Assembly: GCA_004431415.1 (NCBI GenBank)
Contig: QPMI01000269.1
Coordinates: 39,948 to 103,947, forward strand
Origin: Cyanophora paradoxa
Lineage: Eukaryota; Glaucocystophyceae; Cyanophorales; Cyanophoraceae
Length of the DNA: 64,000 bases
Direction: 5' to 3'
Both the position numbers and the translations under genes were made by a program. The notes beneath the pieces are model-generated. The model was given only the letters and a program-made list of their open reading frames with translations, was not told the DNA's origin and searched no databases. How positions within the stretch are numbered: the stretch's first letter is position 1; the number at the start of each line of letters is the position of its first letter. This document shows, in pieces, positions 22,727-33,810 of this stretch.

Positions 22727-24736
22727 ATGGTTGTCGAGACCCGTGGCCGCACGGCCACTCGCGCAGCCTCGGAGGCGGGACCATCGCGGTTCCCGAGTGC
22801 ACCTCCCGATCCGCGCCAGCCGGAGGCGCCAGCAGCTACACCGGTAGCTACAGCGGTAGGAGACGCGGGCTCGCAGCTGCAGACGACCTCAGATCTGCAG
22901 CCGCCCGTCGGGATCGCCCCTGCGTCAGGGCTCGCCTCGCACTCCGCGCAGGCCGAGCAGCAGCATCCCGGCGGCCCCGCCGCTCCTCCTGCGTCGACAG
23001 CGCCGCTGCTGCAGCAGACTTCGCACGCGGCTGCCGCCCCCCCCGCACCCGCGGGCGGGGGTTCCGCGGCCGCGCCGTCGACCCCGGCATCCGGATCCGC
23101 GCCGCATCAGCCCGCCCCCGTGCTCGCACCTCGCATGCGGGAGGCCAGTGCTTCGCGCGCGCAGCCGGCTGGACCCCTCGCAGTCCTGCCCGGCCCCGGA
23201 TCGCCGGCCCCCGTGGTGGATCTGTCACAGCTCGGCCCGATGCTGACCCAGCAGCTCGCGGCGAGCGTGCAGCAGGCAACCGCCTCGGCGGTTGCGGCAG
23301 CGGTTGCTCCCTTGGCGCGCGACCTCAGCGTCCTCACGAGCGCCTTCGACCAGCAGCGCACTGTGTTGACGCAGCACCAGAGCCTGCTCGAGCACTTGCA
23401 GCGGCCCGCTCCCACGGAGCAGCGCCAGGTCACTCACCTGCCGCTCGAGGCCCCTGCCCCGCTGCCGGCCCCCGGCGCCCCCGCCGGCTCGGCCCTGTCC
23501 CACCACGTCCCCGCCGCCCCCGCCGCCGTCCCCGGTGCTGTATTCGTTCCGCAGAGCGCACCGTCCCGCTCTTTCGCGCATGGCGCGGCTGCCGACCCGC
23601 CCCCGGCATCGCAGACCGATGTATCCCAGGCGGTGGTGCAGGCCCTGGTGCAGGCCCTGCCGGCGGCGCTTGCGGGCGCAGGCATCGCATTCGGAGGTGC
23701 TGGTGCCGCGCCCCCCTCGACGGACGGGAGCGCCCGTGTCAGCACCCTTCCTGCGCGCATCTTCACAGGCCAGGCTGGTGAGCGCCTTGTGGCGGCGATT
23801 CGGGCGGGGGGGCCTTTCGATTTCCGTAGGCTCTTTCTAGACCCCGTCTTCTCCCCCTCCGCCACCCCGTCGGGCCTCCCGTCCTCCGCCACGGGCGCCA
23901 TCGCCGTGTCGCTCGACCCCGTCTCGGGCCAGCTGGTCCTCCAGGCGCACTCCGCCGCGTCCAGCCCCGGCTCGCAGCGCGAGCAGCTCGCCTTCCCCGA
24001 CCTCCTCCTGTGCCTCCAGCTCCTCGCCTTCCAGATCTCCACGGACACCGTGCTGCCGGCCGAGGAGCGCTGCCGCCGCCTCGAGGCCCTGGCCCGGCTG
24101 CAGTACGAGATCATCGTCCTGGCCCGCACGCTCCCGTGGGAGCGAGTCTTCCCGTGGGTGCAGCATCACCTCGCCGAGGCCCTCGCGTGTACCGAGGATG
24201 CCGACGGCCGGTACCGCGCCCTCGGCCACCACAGCATGGGGCTCCTCGCGCGCAGCCTTCCTGAGGCAGGGCTTGGCCTTGGGGGCCCTCTGCCCTTTCA
24301 CGCCGGCAGCATCGTGGCCTCGGCGGCCACCGTCGACGCAGCCGCGCGCCCGGCGGCGGGCAGCCGGGCCTCGCGTGCCGGCACTGCGGCGCGCCCCGCC
24401 GCGGCCGCGCCGGCTGCCGCGCTCGTGCTCCCGCCCGGCGTCGCCAGCGCCGCGCCCAGCGGCGATGCGCGGGCCGCCTCCGGCTCCGGCCGTGCGCGGT
24501 CCCGGGCCGTGCAGGATGCCATTGACCGCGGCGCCGTGCCGCACACCGAGGACCCGCGCTACTTCGGCGTCAGCCCGGCCATCTGCTGGTGCTTCAACCA
24601 GGGCATCTGCAAGAACGCCGTCAGCGACGGTGTCTGCTTCTTTGGGCGCCACATCTGCGCCCAGTGCCACAGCCGGGACCACACCGACTGCGCGCGCCGC
24701 GGCGCCACCGGCGCGGGCGCCGTCAGCTCGTCCTGA
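22727..24736 (+). CDS. DIRS-type retroelement ORF1 (Gag-like)
   Basis: An uninterrupted 669-codon frame without introns, unlike host genes. The N-terminal half is Ala/Pro/Ser/Gln-rich and disordered. A helical core follows (LLLCLQLLAFQISTDTVLPA and YEIIVLARTLPWERVFPWVQ, around 24010-24160). The C-terminus carries a Cys/His cluster, ICWCFNQGICKNAVSDG then CFFGRHICAQCHSRDHTDC, the kind of nucleic-acid-binding finger found at the end of DIRS-like Gag proteins. The stop is at 24734-24736, and the reverse-transcriptase frame overlaps its 3' part. This protein would package element RNA. The frame looks intact. Confidence 0.75.
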   Translation: MVVETRGRTATRAASEAGPSRFPSAPPDPRQPEAPAATPVATAVGDAGSQLQTTSDLQPPVGIAPASGLASHSAQAEQQHPGGPAAPPASTAPLLQQTSHAAAAPPAPAGGGSAAAPSTPASGSAPHQPAPVLAPRMREASASRAQPAGPLAVLPGPGSPAPVVDLSQLGPMLTQQLAASVQQATASAVAAAVAPLARDLSVLTSAFDQQRTVLTQHQSLLEHLQRPAPTEQRQVTHLPLEAPAPLPAPGAPAGSALSHHVPAAPAAVPGAVFVPQSAPSRSFAHGAAADPPPASQTDVSQAVVQALVQALPAALAGAGIAFGGAGAAPPSTDGSARVSTLPARIFTGQAGERLVAAIRAGGPFDFRRLFLDPVFSPSATPSGLPSSATGAIAVSLDPVSGQLVLQAHSAASSPGSQREQLAFPDLLLCLQLLAFQISTDTVLPAEERCRRLEALARLQYEIIVLARTLPWERVFPWVQHHLAEALACTEDADGRYRALGHHSMGLLARSLPEAGLGLGGPLPFHAGSIVASAATVDAAARPAAGSRASRAGTAARPAAAAPAAALVLPPGVASAAPSGDARAASGSGRARSRAVQDAIDRGAVPHTEDPRYFGVSPAICWCFNQGICKNAVSDGVCFFGRHICAQCHSRDHTDCARRGATGAGAVSSS

Positions 24737-26659
24737 GCACTCCCCGCAGGCGGCCGCAGTTCCCGCTCCCTGCGGCGCGCCATACGCGGAGCATCACAGG
24801 AGCTCTCCGGCGGCGGTGGCACCCACTCCGGCGGCAGCGGTGCGCCCATCGCCGCCGTCCCCGCCTCCGCCTCCTCCGGTCTCGGTCGCGGACCTCCCGC
24901 GGCTAAGTCCGATCGCCCCCCCCTCGGCATCTTCCCCCCGGGCGTCGCCCGTCCGAGCACCCGGTGTTATACCAGCGTCCGATGTCCCGGGCCGTTGCGT
25001 CCAGCGGCCTAGCGGACAGGACGTTGCGTCTGTTGTCCCCGAGACCCGCAGTTCGACTCCGACCGGGTCCACTTCCGCCGCTTCGAATCGGGAGCGGCGC
25101 GTTTCCACGGCGACCGCCGTCGCCCACGCCCAAGACCCGCGCTCGATTCCCGCCGGGTCCTCTTTCGCCGCTTCGACTCCGGAGCGGCCCCCTTCCACGT
25201 CGGCGGCAGCTACCGCGCCCGCGCGCGCGCCCGCGCGCATCCGCAAGCAACCGCTGCCCCCCCCTTTCGACACGACCGTCCCGACCTACCCCACCAGTGC
25301 CGTCGGCGGCGCCACGCTCCCTCCGGGACTGGCGCCCACGCCCGTGAACCTCCCCAACCTTCTGGCAGCGCTGACGGACCATCCGGACCCCACGCTCGCC
25401 GCCCGCCTGTCCCAGGGCTTCACTCACGGCTTCCCCCTGCTCTACCGCGGGCCACCCTACTCGGCGGTCCACAGGCCCCATCCCACGGCGCTGGAGCACC
25501 TCGACGCCGTTCGGGCGGATGTCGCCAAAGAGCGGGCCGCGGGCCGCATGGCCGGCCCTTTCCCGCATCCGCCCTTCGCCCCCTTCGTCGCCTCGCCACT
25601 CGGCGCGGTGCCGAAGAAGCGCTCCAACCCGCCAAAGTGGCGGCGCATCACCGACCTCTCCTATCCCCGCTTCCGCGGCTTCAGCGTCAACCGCGGCATC
25701 GACAATGCCCCCCTCCACTACACCTCCCCGTCGGTGGCAGACGCGATCGAGCTCATCATCACGCTGGGACGGCTCACGCAGCTGGGCAAGGCCGACGTAC
25801 GAGACGCCTTCCGCCTCCTGCCGGTTCGCCCGGAGGACTACTGGCTGCTGGGCGCCGCCCTCCCCTCCGAGGATCCCACCCGCCCCGGCGAGTACGACTT
25901 CTACTACGACATGGCCCTCCCGTTCGGCGGCCGCTCCTCCCCACGCACGTTCGAGGACCTCGGGCAGGCCCTCGACCATGTCCTCCGCCGGGCTGGTGTC
26001 CTCTTCCTGCGCTACGTCGACGACATCCTTGTGCTCGGGCGCCCTGGCACCGCCGAGTGTGCACAGTCGATGGAGGCCCTGCAGGCCATCTGCTCCCACC
26101 TGGGCATCCCACTGGCCGCGGAGAAGCTGGAGGGGCCCGCCTTCCGCTTAGTCTTCCTTGGCGTCGAGCTCGACACCGAGGCGATGGAGGCGCGCCTCTC
26201 CGCCGGCCGCTACGAGGACCTCGTGTCGCTCCTCGGCCGCTGGGAGGGGAAGCGGCACGCCACCCGGCACGACCTCCAGTCCTTGCCGGCCTCCTCACCT
26301 CTGCCACCGCCGTCATCCCCCGGGCCGCTTCTTCCTCCAGCGCGTGCTGAGTCTCATCTCCGCGCTGCGTGCGGACCACCACCGTGCCACGCTCCACCCC
26401 GGCTTCCATGCGGACCTCCGGTGGTGGCGCTTCCTGCTCGCCGAGCGGCACGGCGTCCGCCTCCTCCCCACCTCGGCCCGCTGGGCCGACTCGCGGGAGC
26501 TCCGCCTGGAGACCGATGCCAGCGGCGTGGGTTTTGGCGCCGTCTTCGGCGACGCCTGGCTCTTTGGCGCCTGGGCCGACCACCCTGACATCCCTGCCAG
26601 CATGCCCTGGCGCGAGCTCATGGCGATCGTCATCGCCGCCACCACCTGGGGCCCCCAGT
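24198..26659 (+). pseudogene. DIRS reverse transcriptase and first half of RNase H, interrupted
   Basis: The frame is open from 24198 but recognisable sequence starts after the Gag stop. RT motifs include WRRITDLSYPRFRGFSVNRG, ADVRDAFRLLPV, ALPFGGRSSPRTFEDLG and the catalytic box FLRYVDDILVLG (about 26010-26045). The frame shifts near 26280 and again near 26320: LQSL is followed by AGLLTSATAVIP in the second frame and FFLQRVLSLISALR in the third. RNase H begins with RLETDASGVGFGAVFGD and PWRELMAIVIAATTWGPQW, then is cut at 26660 by a LINE. The missing half resumes at 33497. RT would copy element RNA and RNase H would remove it; this copy cannot do so as it stands. Confidence 0.85.
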
Positions 26660-26674
26660 GGTATCGCCGGCGCA
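26660..26674 (+). repeat. Left target-site duplication of the LINE
   Basis: GGTATCGCCGGCGCA is identical at 26660-26674 and 33497-33511. It directly borders the LINE on both sides. Confidence 0.92.
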
Positions 26675-27673
26675 CTCTTCGTGGCGAGCGTGTACATGCC
26701 CGCGTCCGAGAGCAAAGCTGCGCATCGCCAGGATCAGGAGAAGGTCGTCGAAGAACTGACGAAGATGTACGACGACTTCTACGAGCGTGAAAACGCGCAC
26801 CTGCTGCTCCTGGGAGACTGGAACTCGGTCCCGGTCCCGTCGAGCTCGCGCATCCGAAACGGCGCCCTGGCCCAGAGCCACAAAGCCGAACGGAAGTGGT
26901 GGCACACGATGATCGACTCGTGGGACCTGCGCGACGCCGGGATGTCCCACGCGGCGAAACATGATGACGGAACTCTCTGCGGAGCACGCGAGATCACGCA
27001 CCGCACCCCGCACGGAAGCAAGGGCCAAGGGGCGTCGGTCGGGGCGGCGGCGGCACCTGTGCCGTCAGACGGCGTAGACGAGTCAGAGGACGCGGAACGC
27101 GAAGCAGAGGAGGAAACGCCGGCTGACCTACCAAAAGATGCGCTCTGGCACGCGGCGCGCATCGATGCAGTGCTGGTCTCGGAATCACTGGATCACGTGC
27201 TCCTCAGCGCGCACACGTGCCCCGCGTGGGTCGATGCGCCGCACGACTCGGACCACTATCCAGCGTTCGCGGACTTCGACCTGAAGGAGGCGGGCATGAC
27301 AGCGCCGGTGGGACCGAAGCCAGAACCGAAACCCGGGCCACCAGTATTTGACCCGGACGGCCTGAAGCGCACACAAAACGAGAAAGATGAGCTGAAAAGA
27401 GAGCTAAACAGGCAGCTCGGCGAAGCTGTCGGGCGGATCTTGACGCCGTCGGCGAGGGCACGCCGGAAAGAGCGTCTCGAACGACTGAGCCGCATCCACG
27501 CTGCGTGCGCGAGCCTTGTTCAGGAGGTGGCAAAGGAACATCTATGCATGAGGGGCCGAGGGGGAAGCCGACCAAGCCGCGCAACCTGCCGTGGCAGGCG
27601 AAGGCCGACGCCAGAGTCGCCCGCATTCTCGCTGCTTGGAGGAAGGAACCAGGCGGGATCCCGTCGGAGCTGA
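26675..27673 (+). pseudogene. LINE APE-type endonuclease, N-terminally truncated
   Basis: The frame enters at FVASVYMPASES, which corresponds to the middle of the APE fold. HLLLLGDWNSVP supplies the GDWN motif and HDSDHYPAFADF (about 27242-27277) the terminal SDH catalytic motif. After this the chain is charged and linker-like and ends at 27673. The first part of the domain, with its catalytic Asn and Glu residues, is absent, so this fragment cannot cut DNA. Confidence 0.8.
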
Positions 27674-28299
27674 CGGTCCAGGCGATCGAGAAGCTGCTGC
27701 ACTACGTGACCGCCAGGGAAGGCCTCCGACCCTTCCCGCTCCGTCCGGCTGAACGGCGCCAAGCAAGGGCTGAGCAAGGCTCACCGCCGCCCGGATCCCC
27801 ACATGCGCACTCGAGCTCGCACAGCTCACAAGGCTCGCGCAGCGGTAGCCCCGCGCCGGTCCCAGCCGTACCCCGGTCCCCAGGTACCCCCCCGGCTGAT
27901 CAGGAAGAGGACTGGGCCGAGGTGCACCGGCGGCAGCTCAAAGAAGACTGGGCGACCTTCTTCCGGGAGCTGAAAGTATGGCGAAACCGGACGCGGCACG
28001 ACCTGCAGAAAATCCGCCGGGCGCTCCAGGCGGAGGACGTCGAGAGGGCATTAAAAGAGAGGCTAGACAAGTTCATGGACGGCCGCCAGCTCGGATCCTA
28101 TATAGCCGCGGTGCTAGAAAAGCCGCGAAACCGCCCGATCATGCACATCACGCGTGTGTCCAAGGACGGAAAAACGTATGAAATCTACACGGAGCCTGAG
28201 GAAGTGAAACGACTCCTAAAAGAGCACTGGCGGAAATGGTGCCGGCGCCGACGCCCACGCGTGGGCTGCACCCAGAGACAATACCGGAAAGCGCGCTGA
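27505..28299 (+). pseudogene. LINE linker segment between endonuclease and RT
   Basis: The frame continues the LINE in +1 relative to the endonuclease. It contains a Ser/Pro-rich stretch and DKFMDGRQLGSYIAAVLEKP, then HITRVSKDGKTYEIYTEPEE, the kind of segment that precedes the RT fingers. No catalytic motif. Confidence 0.55.
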
Positions 28300-29651
28300 A
28301 GGATAGCATGGGGAAAGAACTGCTCGACTTCTGGAGGTTGGAATACGAGCCAAAAGCATACGCGGATCCTGAACTATTCCGAAACGACATGTCGGTGCCG
28401 AGCGAAGGCGAGCTCGGCGACTACATTAAAACGCTAAGAAACACGGCAGCCGGGCCGTCGAACTTCTCGTATGCTATGGTAAAGTTCCTATGGGCGCCGG
28501 TGCCCAAGCCGAAGCCCAAAGACGGTAAGGGCGACGAGGCCGGTGGCCCAGCGCCGGAGGGCCCGAGCCCAGCCGACGAGAGCGCCGAGGAGGCCACGGA
28601 AGAGGAGCCCGTACACTGGGGCCGGAAGCTGCTGCTCTCGCTGGTGGCTGAAGCGATCCGCCTCCGGGACCTGCCGGATGCCGTGTGTCAGGGCAACATT
28701 CTCGGCATTACTAAGAGCCGGGAGTGGGACGGGGATATCGAAAATAACCTGCGACCGATCACCCTGCAGGAGGTGGCCTTGAAGCTGACCACTGGCCTCC
28801 TGAACGCGCGCCTGTCCCGGACAATCCATCAGAACGGGCTCCTGAAAGGGGCCAACTACGGCTTCAGACCTGGTTGCTCGACGGACGACGCCCTCCACGT
28901 CTTTAACGCAGTCCTCGAGGACGCGAAGGAGTTCAAGAAGCCCCTGTACATCCTGCTGCAGGATATCAGGCGAGCGTACGACTCCGTCTCGTGGGAGAGC
29001 ATGGAGCTCTCGATGCGGAGGCTGAACGTACCCGAGGGGTACATCGAGCTCCACAGGAACATATTCCGGCGCCGCAGGGCGCGGGCAATCTCCGGTCACG
29101 GCCTCTCCGACGAGTTCGAGCTCGAGTGCGGGCTGCCGCAGGGCGGTGTCGAGTCGCCGCTGCACTGGCTGATCTTCTACGATGCCCTCCTCTGCGCGCA
29201 AGAGCGCCTGGATCAGCACGAGCGCCAGCACGGAAAGAAGACGGCAAAGACGATAGAGCACTATGCCCACCCCGAGAGCTGGGAGGAGCCGGGCACGGCG
29301 TACGTGATGGGGAACCCGAGGGAGACCGATGCTGCGGAACGCGAGGGCCGGGCCCGCGTCAGCGGCGTGGCGTACGCCGATGACACGAAGTGGATGAGCG
29401 GAAGCATGCGGGGGCTACAGGCCCAGGCCGACGTGGCCGGCGAGTTCTTCCGCCTGCACGATATCGAGGTCAACGCGAAGAAGACGATCTTCACGTGGAA
29501 CAACGCACGTCGCGAAGTTGAGAGCAAACCTGGGGCCCACCCCGCCGCGAAGAAGAAGGAGAAGCAGCCCTCCCCGCCGAAGATCAACGGTACCCCCGTC
29601 GGACTTGTCCGCCAGCCCCAAGAGCACTTCAAGCTCCTCGGGTATACATGA
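28236..29651 (+). pseudogene. LINE reverse transcriptase core
   Basis: RT motifs are in order: LRPITLQEVALKLTTGLLNA, GANYGFRPGCSTDDALHVF, motif A LLQDIRRAYDSVSW, motif B GLPQGGVESPLHWLIF and motif C VAYADDTKWMSG. The catalytic aspartates are all present. The downstream thumb (ANEACYLVEAVVQARISYG, 29738 onward) is in another frame, so the ORF is broken after 29651. Confidence 0.88.
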
Positions 29652-31363
29652 GCGCAAACCTGAACTGGGATCGTCAGTGGCAGTACATCTGCGATCAGGC
29701 GCGGGCGCAGTCGCGCTGATAGAACGCAAGAAGCTCACCGCGAACGAGGCCTGCTACCTTGTCGAGGCCGTAGTGCAGGCCCGCATCTCGTACGGCCTGA
29801 AGCTCATGACCCTGAGCGAGAGTCAGTGCCAGGAACTCGATCGTATTTGGATGAGGGTCGTCAAGCACCACGGGAACCTCGCCGCCTCGACGACGAATTA
29901 CGCAATCTGGAGCCACGGGGGTACAGCCTCAAACGAACAGCCCACCTGCAAGCGGAGGCGCAAATCACAGAGGCTCAGATCCGGCTCTGCGCGCCCGAGG
30001 GCTCGCTGCTGGCTCGGGGGGTACGGCACCGGGTGCGCGCACTGCAGGAGAAGCTTGGGGTGCCTCTGCTCCCGACCGAGTTCCTAAACGCGCCCATCTC
30101 CAGCGAACTCGCCCGCGGGAACTCCCTGGCGGCGATCATGCCGCAAATGCAGCGCCGTAAGTACCGGCTGATGTCGAATCACGCGCGCTATGCGGCGTTC
30201 CGCACCTTGCCCGGGGCGGAGCCTTGGCCTGACCCGGAGCGCCTCGACCGGCGCTACGTCGTGGCAATGCACATCCAAGATCCGTCTTCAGCGTCGCGGC
30301 CCTGCCCTGTACGGGGCGGGCGTGACGACCATGGACGCGGTGACGGCAGCGGACGGCGAGACCCTGCGAACCTGGCAGGACCTGTACATGGGCGCGCCCA
30401 AGGGGACGCTGCAGAAGAGCGAGCCTGCGTGGTGGCGTGAGGTAGCGAACGCGCTCGCGGTTGATGGGAAGCAGCTGCGGCACCCGATGCGGCGGGCAGG
30501 AGAGCGCGCGTCAGCCATGGCCTCGCTCCCTGGCGGGGCCGGAAGGTGAAGTGGGCAAAGGACGCGTTCGTAGCCGTATTTGAGGCGGAGCAACTGCACG
30601 ATGAATCTGCCGAGCCCCACGTGGGGCGAGTCGTTACGTTCAAATCCGAGACGGGCAGCATATTAGCGTCGGAGTACCTGCTGGAGCACTGGGTGCCGGT
30701 GCCAAAGGGCGCGGACCCCGACGCGGAGAAAGAGGGACTCTACTGCCGGTGCGACGGTCACTGCCGGCACCCCGAAATAGAGGGGCGGACGAGCACGTAC
30801 ACGGCGGTGCAGGGACAGGGAAGCAGTACTGGCACCATGACGACCGGTGCACGCGCAATGCTCCATCGCGCTGCCCGAAATGAGTCAGTGCGACGGCTCG
30901 TGGACGCACGGGAAGGGCTGGTGGAGGAGGAGGATACCCTCCTCGCCTTGGAAGGCGAACCGACGGAGGAGACGCCGGCGGTAGCGGCGGGTCAGGAGAC
31001 GAAGTCGAAGCGCGGGCGCAAGCAGGTCGCCCTGCGACCGACCTTGGAGTACTACGACCCGGGCCTGCGCACGCAAGACGACGAGAAACGCAGGGCGCTG
31101 CTTCTCCAGGCCCGCGTGAAAGCCGTACAGGATGGTGACGAGCGCTTCCTCCGCGAACAGCTGAGCCCGGAGGCCGAGGCTGAGCTGCAGGCCGCGCTGG
31201 AAGTGGCTGCGGCGGCGACGCCGGGCGCCGAGCCGCGGGACGAGGCACAACCTGTGTCAGATTCAGCAGAGCAGAGCGAACTCTACTACGCGGGCGGAGC
31301 GCCGCGCCACTGGGACTCCCGGCGGCGCAGGAAGGGGTCACCCTCACCGTTTACTGGCAGCAC
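29652..31363 (+). pseudogene. LINE thumb and inter-domain region, frame-shifted
   Basis: Coding potential passes through at least three frames: thumb (29700-29900), LKRTAHLQAEAQITEAQIRL (29930-29990), a segment to 30549, and one starting 30546 (VVTFKSETGSILASEYLLEH). No second catalytic domain is visible here. The fragmentation marks decay. Confidence 0.5.
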
Positions 31364-32343
31364 ATGCTGGCAAATTGGGAGCAGATCGAAGAGGCGGAAC
31401 TCGCGAAGCTCGGCCGTCGCCCGGGGAAACTCGAGCAGTGGATATGGACGGACGGGAGCCTGAAGAAGGGTCAAACGGAAGGGGCGCACGCGGGCCTCGG
31501 CGTCGTGAGCCCGGCTGAGTTCCGGACGGGACCGTGGCGAACCACCCGGAATGGGCAGGCACGTACGTTGGCAGGCTGCGCGGGCTTCAAGAGAACAACA
31601 AGGCTGAGCTCCAGGCTGCGATCGTCGCCGACGTGCTCGCGGCGCAGGGGGTGCGCCTGCACACGGACAGTCAGAACGTCTGCACGTGGTTCGATAAGTT
31701 CGTGCTGAATGCGCACGATATGCACATGCGAGACTACATCCGGAACACGTGCAGCGCTGAGCTGTACGCGTGGTCCAAGTTCCGCGCCCTGGTGATGGGA
31801 CGGGATCGGCAGCGGCCGGCTGCGGTTATCAAGGTCAAGGCGCACAGCGACGAGGATATGCACGAGCTAAACGACGCCGCCGACAGAGCGGCCGATCAAG
31901 GCGCGCACCTGGAACAGGAGGAACTGGACGAGAACATCTTCCTGCCGCCCGAGTTCAGCATGCCGGCAGTGCTGACGATCGAGGGACCGACCGGGATAGT
32001 CAGGCGAGTCGAAGGCGACCCTCGGCGGCACGCCGCTGTGCTTCACGCGCACCACACGCACTTCGCGTGGGCGAACCAGCTCAAGGCCGGGGAGTGGCTA
32101 CGGCTGCCAGTGGATCACGGCGCAGTATACGATCAGATGGCTATGGGGCCCCGCCGAGTCGGAGTGAGCCGAGAGAGCAACTGCTTCCGGGGTACGCACA
32201 TGAAACTCGTTTTGGGTACGGTGGCGACGGCCCTCGTCCGCAAGCGAGACGCGCCCGAGCTCTACAGCGAAGTGAACCCGGCAGGACTCTGTGCGCTCTG
32301 CAGCACACGGGAAATCGATGGCGACGGCCGGCCCAGCTTGTGA
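31364..32343 (+). pseudogene. LINE RNase H domain and Cys finger
   Basis: RNase H motifs are QWIWTDGSLKKG (Asp), NKAELQAAIVADVLAAQG (Glu), VRLHTDSQNVCTWFDKF (Asp) and KVKAHSDEDMHELNDAADRA (His and Asp). The frame changes between the first and second motifs, near 31530. CALCSTRE (32289 on) pairs with LEHVLTCP in the next frame, a common LINE C-terminal Cys/His motif. Confidence 0.75.
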
Positions 32344-33232
32344 CTGGGCCCGAGGAGACGCTGGAGCACGTCCTCACCTGCCCCAGCGCGGTGGCGACGG
32401 AGGCGCGCACCGCTGCGGAAGCACGCATCGCAGCGACGGTCAGCGAGGCCCTCGAAGGCGCGCAGAAGCGGTCAGTGCCACACGCGCTCTCCAGCTCCCT
32501 GAAGGTCACGAGAGTAAACGACCCGACGCTCACGGCAGCTGAACGGCAGGCGCAGATGTGCGTGCTACGGGGGCTGCCCCGGCGGGCCTCACCGATATGA
32601 TTCGCGAGACCGTCACGGACGCCAAGAAAGCTGCCCAGGTCGTGCGCAAGCTGACGACGGCCATAGGCGAGCAGGCCCATAAAACGTGGGCCGCCAGATG
32701 CCAGGCGTACGCGGAGTGGGAGAAGGCGTGCGGGATCACGAAGGTCATGAAAGAACGTCGCGCCAAGGCGAAGCGCACTGAGGCGCGCGGGCGCGAGGCC
32801 GACGCGCCGCCTGACGATACGGCTGGCAACGCTCGCAGGAAGCGCGCGGATCCGGAGCCCCGGCAGCGGGAACGCTGCAGGGAGTGCGGTGCCCTCGAGT
32901 CCCGCCACCAAGGCGGGGAAACCCTAGCCCTCTCACACCTGAGCTGCCCGCCAGACGACTACGGCTGGGTCCGGGCTTCAGCGGCCATGCAAGTATACGA
33001 CCATACGAACAGTATGCTTGGGGCGTGGGCACACAGAGGGCGCGCCCGCGCTAGAGGGAGACACTGGGGGATTGCGGTCTGGGGCGGGGCCGGAGGACGC
33101 AACACCAACAAATGGAGGCGGCGGAGGCGACGGCAGGAGGCGGCCAGTAGCCCAATCTACTGGGGCTGGCGAGGAGCCTGGCACACGGCGCGGCGAGGCC
33201 CTTGGGCAGCGCTGGCGGCGGACATACCATGA
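32344..33232 (+). pseudogene. LINE C-terminal region
   Basis: The frame from 32558 encodes a Lys/Arg/Ala-rich chain with one Cys pair (RCRECGALESRHQGGETLAL) and ends at 33232. No known domain. It is followed by the AT-rich 3' untranslated end. Confidence 0.45.
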
Positions 33233-33496
33233 TTGGGAGTCTTTTGTAGAGATAGGACCTCGTAGCCGGGAGTTTAGGTTGGTTTAGAAATCGATACAGC
33301 TAGCTTCCACATCATTAGTATTAGTTAGAAACCTCCTTAGCTAGATATCTAGACACGAAACCTTCAAACCTTTCGTTCATTTTGTACTTTCTAAAGCACA
33401 GCATACGACGGTCCTCGATAGTATCTAGTCGGAGAGATTTATTGGGCGATGTGAAACTCATTGTAGTTGTGTTGTGTGCTAATGCAAGAGATTTTG

Positions 33497-33511
33497 GGTA
33501 TCGCCGGCGCA
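33497..33511 (+). repeat. Right target-site duplication of the LINE
   Basis: Exact second copy of the 15-mer at 26660-26674. Confidence 0.92.
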
Positions 33512-33810
33512 TCCACTTTCACACCGACTGCGAGCCCGTCGCCCTTGCCATCGCCAACGGCTACTCCCCCCGCCCCGGCTTCGCCGCCCTCCTCCGCACC
33601 CTCTATGCCCTTTCCGTCCTCCACTCTTTCGAGTTTCGCGCGACACACATTGCCGGCCTGTCTAACGTCCTGGCCGACCCCCTCTCCCGCCTCCAGATCG
33701 AGCAGTTCCGCCGACTGCACCAGTCAGCGGATTTTTTGCCGACCCCCGCCTGCTGGCCGTCGATCGACCCCTCGCCGCCCTCGCCACGCATCTCTACATG
33801 TCCGGCCTAG
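33497..33810 (+). pseudogene. Second half of the DIRS RNase H
   Basis: IHFHTDCEPVALAIANGYS and FEFRATHIAGLSNVLADPLS are the typical second half of DIRS/Ty3-type RNase H (the THIAG..N.LAD.LS pattern). The frame is identical to the one interrupted at 26660. It overlaps the recombinase ORF by 13 bp. Confidence 0.85.

Larger units (their letters stand above)
26675..33496 (+). mobile_element. 5'-truncated LINE (APE endonuclease, RT, RNase H) nested in the DIRS RNase H
   Basis: The 6822-bp insert is flanked by a 15-bp target-site duplication. It begins in the middle of an APE-type endonuclease, so the start of that domain and any upstream ORF are missing, the usual result of incomplete target-primed reverse transcription. 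Domain order is endonuclease, linker, RT with YADD, thumb, RNase H, Cys/His finger. The coding frame changes several times, so the copy is decayed. Its 3' end (33233-33496) is AT-rich and has no poly-A tail. The insert plus one duplication is 6837 bp, a multiple of three, and the interrupted host frame is the same on both sides. Confidence 0.9.

Noticed and set aside
26369-27673. One gene joining RNase H and endonuclease-like sequence
   Set aside because: The frame crosses the LINE junction at 26675; the target duplication shows two separate elements.
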